Below, one piece after another: positions 57,231-64,000 of a stretch of DNA of 64,000 nucleotides. Numbering within the stretch: the first letter of the stretch is position 1; each line of letters begins with the position of its first letter. The DNA comes from Sarcophilus harrisii. Taxonomy: Eukaryota > Chordata > Mammalia > Dasyuromorphia > Dasyuridae. Location of the stretch: NCBI RefSeq assembly GCF_902635505.1, contig NC_045427.1, forward strand, positions 212,504,922 through 212,568,921, in the 5' to 3' direction. The notes below the pieces were generated by a model. That model made no database searches, had not been told where the DNA came from, and saw only the letters and a list, made by a program, of their open reading frames with translations. A program made the position numbers and the translations under genes.

Positions 57231-58225
57231 ATTTTTTCCAAATACATGCAAAGATCATTTTCAACATTCACCTTTGCAAAACCTTATATTCCAAAATTTT
57301 CTCCCTTTCTCCTCTTTTCTCCTTTCCCATAGACAACAAGCAACACAATATAGGTTAAACATTTCAATTCTTTCAAAAAAATTTCCATATTTGTCTTGCT
57401 ATGCAAGAAAAATAAGATCAAAAGGGGAAAAAACACAAGAAAGAAAAAAATACCAAGCAAGCAAATAACCACCCCCAAAAAAGGTGAAAATATTCTGCTT
57501 TGAATCAGGAGATTATTGTACATGACAACAGTAAGATTATACAATGATCAGTTCTGATGGACAATGGCTCTTTCAACAATGAGATGATTGAGGGCAGTTC
57601 CAATGATCTTGTGATGAAGAGAGCCATTTGTACCCAAAGAGCGAAACTGTGGGAACTGAATCTGGATCATAACATAACATTTTCACTTTTTTTGTTATTG
57701 TTTGCTTGCATTTTGTTTTCTTTCTCATTTTTTTCCTTTTTGATCTGATTTTTCTTGTGCAGCAAGATAATGTATAAATATGTGTATATATATATATATA
57801 TATGTTGGATTTAATATATATTTTAACATATATGTTATATGTTATATACACAATATAATAATATATGATATGATGTTATAATAAAATATAATTATATACA
57901 TTATATATATTTAACATATATATTTTAACGTTTGACATGTATTGGATTGCTTAACATCTAGGGGAGTGGGTGACAGAAGTAGGGAAATTTGGAACACAAG
58001 GTTTTGCAAGGGTCAGTGTTGAAAATTATCCATGCATATGTTTTGAAAATAAAAAGCTTTAATAAAAATATTTTTAAAAAAGAAAATACTCTGCTTTGAT
58101 CCATATTCAGTCTCCATAATTCTCTCTCTAGATGGAGGTGGCATTTTTCATCACAATTCAATTGGAATTGTCTGGGATCATCTCATCATTGAAAAGAGTC
58201 AATTCTATCATAATTGATTCAGATA
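57215..58225 (-). mobile_element. L1 3' end, split by a younger L1
   Basis: Minus-strand L1 3' UTR (AATACATGCAAAGATCATTTTC, ACCTTTGCAAAACCTTATATTCC) from 57,215 to 57,503. It continues at 58,100-58,225 (CATTGAAAAGAGTCAATTCTATC). Confidence 0.85.
57504..58081 (+). mobile_element. L1 3' end inserted head-on into another L1
   Basis: L1 3' UTR on the plus strand with poly(A), bounded by GAAAATATTCTGCTTTGA (57,486-57,503) and GAAAATACTCTGCTTTGA (58,082-58,099), an 18-bp duplication with one mismatch. An AT-rich expansion lies at about 57,780-57,930. Plus- and minus-strand 3' UTRs now face each other. Confidence 0.93.
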
Positions 58226-58325
58226 TAAGCTTCTTGGAGGTAGAATGGATTTTACTTGTTTCTTTATATTCCTTAATGACCAACACAGTAGGCACTTAAT
58301 ACTTGTTAATTGATTGACTGATTAA
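58205..58325 (+). mobile_element. L2 LINE 3' end
   Basis: TATAAGCTTCTTGGAGGTAGAATGG, then CAGTAGGCACTTAATACTTG. Confidence 0.7.
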
Positions 58326-58329
58326 ATAA

Positions 58330-58899
58330 ACTATTTTTATAAAAACTTTTAATCAGACCAAATTTATTTCCTTTGTAAAAAGAGAACAATGTCAGTTTAC
58401 TCCTACTTCCCTTATATAAGGCTGAATGTTCTTATTGGTTTCATGGATGAAAATAAGATAGATTGTGATTGGAAGGCTCTTTCTTGAAAATCCAGCTTTA
58501 TTTTCTTTCCTGAAGGGAGACCAAATCACAAACTGGTGTTGTAAGTCTAGAGGAACTCTGAGGAAAGACAGCACTCACTGGAGAGGAAGAATTATAACAA
58601 ATAGTTTATGGACTAATGTGAGTCATTTGATGCATTTTCTTTGGGATGGAATAGAAGCTGTCAATATATGCTGTTATCTTGAGTACTTTATGAGAAGCTG
58701 AGGATCCTTTTATCCACATCAGGGAAGACCTACACATGAGCTATATTTAGAGATTTCCTTAGTGTTATCTTTAGCTCAGGGAAATATGAGCCAAAGAGAT
58801 ATGATTGGAGAATGAGAAGGAAGGTGGAGGAAAAGAGGAGCTGCCCCAAGATTGACCTCATTCCTCATAAGCCATTTCCTCATTTCTACCTGATTGCTC
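58330..58899. other. Unclassified DNA
   Basis: No gene or repeat recognised. Confidence 0.4.
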
Positions 58900-59085
58900 T
58901 CATTTTGGATTATTTTTTACTTTTCTCATCCCCCACATTAACTACTTTCCCCCAATCCTTTTCAGTTATTTTCTCCCGATCATAAGTTTTTTGAAGTCTG
59001 GGACTAATTTTCTTTTTCATATTTGCTTAGCATATTCCATGAGACATTGTAGGTGCTTAATAAATGTTTATTGACTGACTATAAT
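58900..59085 (+). mobile_element. L2 LINE 3' end
   Basis: GATCATAAGTTTTTTGAAGTCTGGGAC, then GTAGGTGCTTAATAAATGTTTATTGACTG. Confidence 0.75.
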
Positions 59086-59129
59086 CCCAGAGTTTGTGGT
59101 ATTAAAGACAGGATTATATATTTTTGTAT

Positions 59130-59275
59130 TTATTAACCTGTTTCCATGCTCTTTTCCCCCAGTGGACTATAAGTTACTTGAAGGCAAAAACAATTTAAAT
59201 TTTATCTGTGTATTCCCAGAGACTAGCATCGTACCTTGCAAATAATTGGTAGTTTAATAAAAGCTTTTAAAATTG
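59130..59275 (+). mobile_element. L2 LINE 3' end
   Basis: GACTATAAGTTACTTGAAGGC, TGTGTATTCCCAGAGACTAGC, GTACCTTGCAAATAATTGG, then TAATAAAAGC. The second of two L2 tails in tandem. Confidence 0.7.
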
Positions 59276-59279
59276 TATA

Positions 59280-60335
59280 TAATTATGAATACAAATTAGA
59301 ATCATTATGAATAAATATATCTATGCATAGATTATGCATTATTCAATGGATCTAAAATCTCCTTGATGTGAGAATGACAATTAAAATAGAATTAGAAGAT
59401 AGGGGAATGATAAGAGTAGAAAGAAATTTATTTAGCCCACTAACCCTTCCACCAGTACTGATTATGACCCACCTATGCCTTCTTATCCTATGTGATTTGA
59501 GTTAGTTCACCACCTTTTATTAGGCCTACGTAGATTATCTATTGAATCATTGGAGACTTTCCTGTAGTTATTTTAACATTTGTGGGTTCCATTCCTTAAA
59601 CAATACACCAATTCATTGGTCATTGAACAAAAATCTCCAATTCAAGTCATTTTTATAAGTAGTCTAAAAACACTCATTACAAGATGCCATTACTAACATC
59701 ATCACAAAAGCAGGAAAGAGTTACAAGAGCCTGAAGTTCATTTAAATTTTTTTTCTCTGGTTCATAGGTTGCTATGACCAAAAAGTTTTTCACTTAATAA
59801 GAAAACTACTGGTGTGATTTCTCTCCATAGTGAATACATGCTGGACCTTGGACATCAGATTCAATCTTGACTACTGCTACAAAAGTCTTTCTTCCCTCAC
59901 CAAAGCTGCCAGACCTTGCAATTTCCTGGCAGTTCAAGAATCCTAGTTTCAAAGATCTCAACTCTTGGTTGCACCAAACTGTTGATGTGATTCACAGAAA
60001 GCTATAGGTTAATCAATAAAAAGACATGTGGCCACTCTAATTAATTAGACTTCTTAATAACAGAAATTCACTGGAAAAACAAAAAAATGGAAGGATTATT
60101 TATCTGTTATTCTATTTCATTATTAGCCTTCACTTTGAGTACTTCATGCTTTTCTTTGGTCTGGTAAAAAAGCATTAAATGAAAACACATTCACTATAGT
60201 TTTGGATAGAAGCTGAATTTGAATTTAGATATTGTTTTCAAGGTCCAATGTCAGGGGATAAGAAGGCCTGATAAATAATATTTGTAAATGTAGATATACA
60301 TGAAATACAAATATTGTATATTTGATTGTAAACTT
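59280..60335. other. Unclassified DNA
   Basis: No gene or repeat recognised. Confidence 0.4.
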
Positions 60336-60339
60336 CTCT

Positions 60340-60620
60340 AAAACCAGCTGGTTTTAGAGCAGAGGCTGAGGCTAACAGATCTCTTAAACTGCAGAATTAA
60401 GAATTATAGTGAACTATGCTGATCAGCTGTCCATATAAAATCAGCATCAATATGGAGAGCTATCATGGAACAGGGAATACCAGGCTGCTTAAGAAGTATT
60501 GAATAACTCTAGGTTGAAAATTTATTAAGTCAAAGTTCCCATGCTGATGCAGAGTAAGGTTGGGTCCATGAGTAGGTACTGAATTTCCAGCCTAGGTGAG
60601 ATAGGGAGACCCAGTCTTTT
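60340..60620 (+). pseudogene. RN7SL: 7SL RNA (SRP RNA) pseudogene
   Basis: Collinear with 7SL RNA, the scaffold of the signal recognition particle: CCAGCT, GCAGAGGCTGAGGC, an AGTGAACTATGCTGATC segment, CAGCATCAATATGG (S-domain), GGAACAGGGAATACCAGGCTGC, GTCAAAGTTCCCATGCTGATG, then CCAGCCTAGGTGAGATAGGGAGACCCAGTC, and an A-rich tail (TTTTAAAAAAATAAAAA). The first 30 or so bases of 7SL are missing or degraded. Many substitutions show it is not functional. It is a whole 7SL relic, not an Alu: the central S domain, which Alu lacks, is present. Confidence 0.9.
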
Positions 60621-60624
60621 AAAA

Positions 60625-61239
60625 AAATAAAAATTTTATGGCATGAACAACAAAATCATCATCATGCATCCCATAAATATGTGTCACAAGGGGAATTTTT
60701 CACTGATAACCAGAAGTTACTACTATTATTTCAGGTAGCCTGTTAGCATTAAGTGTGACAATAGAGCAATGACACTGACTTTTTTAGTGACATGTTGGAT
60801 GCAAAGGAAAAAAAATCACATCAAGGACATGTTGCAACATGGTTCAACTTGCAGCATCATACTTTCAACATCAGTCAGCCTTAAGTTAACAGTTATAAAT
60901 AAAGTATGTATTATTTCATTGCTATGTATAAACATAACTGTTGTTTAAGGCAATGAATTAAAAAATGACAGAGTAACATGTAAACAAATCTATGAATGAG
61001 CCACCTGACGTGATAAAATATAAAAGAGCTGGAGGAAGTAAAACAATGTCAAAAGAAAGAGCTTCTGGCTAATAGCAAAATTTAAAGAAGCTAACATGAT
61101 ATACAAAGGTGAGCATCCATGATACACAGTGGTAGGTATCCAATCCCCCACAGACTGACAAACATGAAGAAAAGGTCAAAGACTTGGTTTGTTCAGATAA
61201 TTAATAGTGAAGATGGTGGTTGAAGAATTATATTTGAAT
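60625..61239. other. Unclassified DNA
   Basis: No gene or repeat recognised. Confidence 0.4.
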
Positions 61240-61470
61240 AATGAGTCACAGACTTATTCTATATTCTTGATTTAAAGGGGAAAATATTCTTAACATTTAG
61301 ATCTATTCAAAACTCTAAAGGACTATCCTGAGAGGTAATGTGTTCCCCCTCACCAGAGGTCTTACTCAAGAACAATACATGGGAATATAAAAGAAGGAAT
61401 TCTTGTTCAGATATAGACTGATGACCTCTGAAATCCCTTCCAATTCTGAAATCCTTCTCATTCTGTGAAT
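61240..61470 (+). mobile_element. L3/CR1 LINE 3' end
   Basis: GAGAGGTAATGTGTTCCCCCTCACCAGAGGTC, GGAATTCTTGTTCAGATATAGACTGATGACC, then TCTGAAATCCCTTCCAATTCTGAAATCC is the L3 terminal sequence in order. Confidence 0.8.
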
Positions 61471-61519
61471 ATTATCCCATACTTTTGAGAAAAGAACAGA
61501 TACAGAAAATCCTTGGGGT

Positions 61520-61690
61520 TTGTTTTGATCTTTTGTTTGGGAGGAGATGAGGCAATCAGGGGTTAAGTGACTTGCCTAGGGTCACACAGCTAGTAAACAT
61601 CACATGTCCAGGCAGGACTGGAAACCAGTCCTCCTGGTTTCAGAATTGATACTCTCTCCACTGCACACATAGCAGTCCCTTTTTATTTTG
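61520..61690 (-). mobile_element. tRNA-derived SINE
   Basis: Antisense: GAGGCAATCAGGGGTTAAGTGACTTGCC, GGGTCACACAGCTAGTAAAC, CTCTCTCCACTGCACACATAGC. Same type as at 15.5 kb. Confidence 0.75.
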
Positions 61691-62309
61691 ACCTTTAAGG
61701 CAATGTGAACAATTCAACATTTTGGAGAAAAACAATTGATGATAATAAAACATGGTGTTTTTAGCATTTCCCGGTTACAAAAGAGATACAAAGGATACAG
61801 ATACTATAGATATAGTAAACACATTACTAAATGCCTCAGAGCCCCAAAAAGCAAATATATCCAGATCACGAATGAAAATTCATCTCTTTGAAATATAATC
61901 TGGGGACCAGGAAGAACCTGGTAAGTCTCTTTTCTCCTTTTAAATGTCAAATGCAAGAATGAATCCCAGATGTAAGAACTGGCCATGAATCAATTATCCC
62001 CATGGGGTGCCAGTGGGCCATCTACCACTCAGGGTAAGCCAAGTTTATGCCTTGTCTAGGAGACATTATCAATTCTATAACAAAAGACTTCTTCCATGGT
62101 AACAATGACATTACCTCACAAGACAATTTTTCTCCTAAGAAGAAATAAGAGGGATTCAGAAAGACTGCCAGATTCCTTTTGGTTACACCCTTCAGGAGTT
62201 CAATGACATTATCTAAAGCCTGTTCATCCTCCTAAGTTGAAAAGCTATCTCCATTCAGTGTGTTGAAATTCTCCAGCACTTGACTTTGTGCCTGTCAAAG
62301 TATAAGATT
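61691..62309. other. Unclassified DNA
   Basis: No gene or repeat recognised. Confidence 0.4.
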
Positions 62310-62760
62310 GTTTATTTGACCATTTTCCCATCCTATTCAAAAAAATCAGTGGCTTCCTATTATTTCTAGGATCAAATATGCATCTACTTGATGTTCAACT
62401 TGAGCCTTTGTTTCCAATATTCTTAGACATTGTTCCATGTGCTTTATATCCTTACCTCTTTACTATGTGATGCTCTACCCCCTGTCCTCATGTTTCCACT
62501 ATCTATTTCCCATGCCTGAAATACACTCCTTTTTCATCTCTACCTGTTGAAGCACTAAATCCCCTATTCCCAGTAACTAGCATCTTCAGCTCTAAGATTA
62601 TCTTCCATTAACATCACATTTTTCTTATATATGCCTCTTTATGTATGGCATTTCCATTAGAAAGTAAGGAGGGATTTTTAAAATTTTTTCTTTCTAACTC
62701 CAGCACTTAGCATAATGCTGGTACATAGTAAGTGCCTAATAAATATTTGTTGACTTAACT
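62310..62760 (+). mobile_element. L2 LINE 3' portion
   Basis: AAAAATCAGTGGCTTCCTATTATTTCTAGGATCAAATATG, TTCCCATGCCTGAAATACACTCC, then CTCCAGCACTTAGCATAATGCTGG and TAAGTGCCTAATAAATATTTGTTGAC. Good order over about 450 bp. Confidence 0.85.
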
Positions 62761-62799
62761 GTTATTGTATTCTCCACTATAGTAAAGTTTAGGCTTGAA

Positions 62800-63352
62800 G
62801 TGTACTTTTGTGATGGGTATATGGGGTATTCAGAGAGGATTAACTCCTCTGGGTTGAGGGCTTGCCAAGTTATTCTTAGGGCTGCCCATTCACCTTTGGT
62901 GTCTACTTTCATCCAATTCTCACCGGTAGTTCCAAGAAGTTGTAGTATATTCAGGGGACACCCCAATAACTGTATGAGACTAAACCAGGTTGAAGGTAAC
63001 TGATAGGTCTCAAACCTGTTAGTGAGTTAAAGGGATGTCTATCCCAAGTGTGTGAAGATTTACTTTGTTGGAACAGGCAGACAAAAATAACTTGTGTCAA
63101 CTGTCATGAAGGTGCATTGTAGAGGGCTTAGAGCTTGCTCAGATATTGAAGACACCAAGGTCATCCACTGAATCCTAGGTCATTGCCAATTGTCTTGAAT
63201 TTTGTCCTGCCACTGGACTTTGATGACTCAGGAAAAGAAAATGAGGCTGATGATTTTTCACAACTCTGCCTCATCTAAATCCAATTATTCACAAGTCAAG
63301 ATATCACCCTGTGATGTCATTGATCCCCTTTGAAAAGGAAGGACAAACAACT
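62800..63352 (-). mobile_element. RTE-derived SINE, long copy
   Basis: 63,120-63,352 is the antisense of the SINE at 36.2 kb: GAGGCTGATGATTTTTCACAACTCTGCC, CATCTAAATCCAATTATTCAC, CACCCTGTGATGTCATTGATCCCC, then TTTGAAAAGGAAGGACAAACAAC. The part at 62,800-63,110 lies directly upstream and may belong to the same RTE-related unit, but I am less sure of it. Confidence 0.7.
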
Positions 63353-64000
63353 TTAGCAAATCAATTATTATCCCCAAACAGATTTTTCCAGTCCTGTAAC
63401 TTATCTTTTTCAAAGCCTCAATTACAAATGGTTTTTGATCACTCTTCAAAATTAAAATTACCCACAGCAAAGATATGCCATTATAAAAACATATTCATTA
63501 GAATGCAATGCAGGATACGAAGACACTTTCCACAGAGATCTTACCCACATGTTTTGAGCAATAGCTATATCATTGGAATAACTGTTTTGAAGGAGACAAT
63601 CTTCATTTCATTGTATGACTGATTTTTTTGTTTTGAAAAATAATCTTGTTATTATACACTTTCTATATATTTTATACTCTTCATACTTAATATATTATAA
63701 TCATAGAACTGGTTTAAATGCCCAATTCCTTCATTAAATACACAATCTTATTTGCATAGGAATTCCCTCCATTGGCATAGTACCCTATATATTCATACCT
63801 TCTCATCCAATGTGATTTTTGACTTTGCCTTTCAAGAAATCATTCATAGAACACCTGCCCAATCTTCTAAGTCCTTCCTCTGCTTCTTTTTTCCCATGTC
63901 CAAAAATGTATGTATGTCTTTGTACTTTGTGCCCATCACCTGTAGGCTTCACCCACCCATTCTATTAATCAAGTCTCTACACATACAGTGGTGAAACATG
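63353..64000. other. Unclassified DNA
   Basis: No gene or repeat recognised to the window end. Confidence 0.4.

Noticed and set aside
1-64000. CRISPR array, bacterial operon or phage-like system
   Set aside because: No regularly spaced repeats with unique spacers, no ribosome-binding-site-led gene runs, and dense mammalian retroelements. The window is vertebrate.

Overview
This window looks like intergenic or deep-intronic DNA from a marsupial. I find no intact host protein-coding gene in it. The marsupial call rests on repeat content: L1 with a marsupial-type ORF1/ORF2 and 3' UTR, an RTE LINE with its SINE partner (WALLSI/RTESINE type), tRNA-derived CORE SINEs of the MAR1/WSINE1 kind, and many old L2, L3/CR1 and MIR copies. 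I cannot name the species. The window is AT-rich, and nearly every open reading frame over 60 codons is either a slice of an L1 ORF2 or a translated low-complexity tract. Family names come from remembered consensus sequences, not from a RepeatMasker run, so repeat edges are approximate unless a target-site duplication (TSD) is given.

Layout. 1-4.3 kb: L1 fragments in both orientations, one holding a probable solo LTR and another a younger L1 with a 19-bp TSD. 4.3-17 kb: L2, MIR and SINE copies in unclassified DNA, two CAGAGA-type simple repeats, and a 0.7-kb minus-strand L1 with a clean TSD. 18-23 kb: a minus-strand L1 split by a class II endogenous retrovirus fossil, which carries both LTRs, a 6-bp TSD and a second LTR-like segment inside. 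23.3-24.4 kb: a probable twin-primed L1. 24.4-32.8 kb: a long minus-strand L1 (ORF2, inter-ORF region, ORF1, 5' UTR) that received an RTE LINE (itself hit by an L1 3' end), a processed RNF166 pseudogene, and a 120-bp inverted copy of DNA lying 2.9 kb away. 32.8-34.8 kb: an L3/CR1 LINE. 35-64 kb: older L1, L2, L3, MIR and SINE remnants, more nested L1 insertions, and a 7SL RNA pseudogene at 60.3 kb.

No genes act together here. The story is layered retrotransposition: L2, L3 and MIR are the oldest layer, then L1, then RTE, the ERV, the RNF166 retrocopy and the younger L1 3' ends. The item most worth a second look is the 120-bp, about 99% identical inverted duplication at 30,646-30,765 and 33,636-33,755. 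It looks far younger than the DNA around it and carries no retrotransposition hallmarks.
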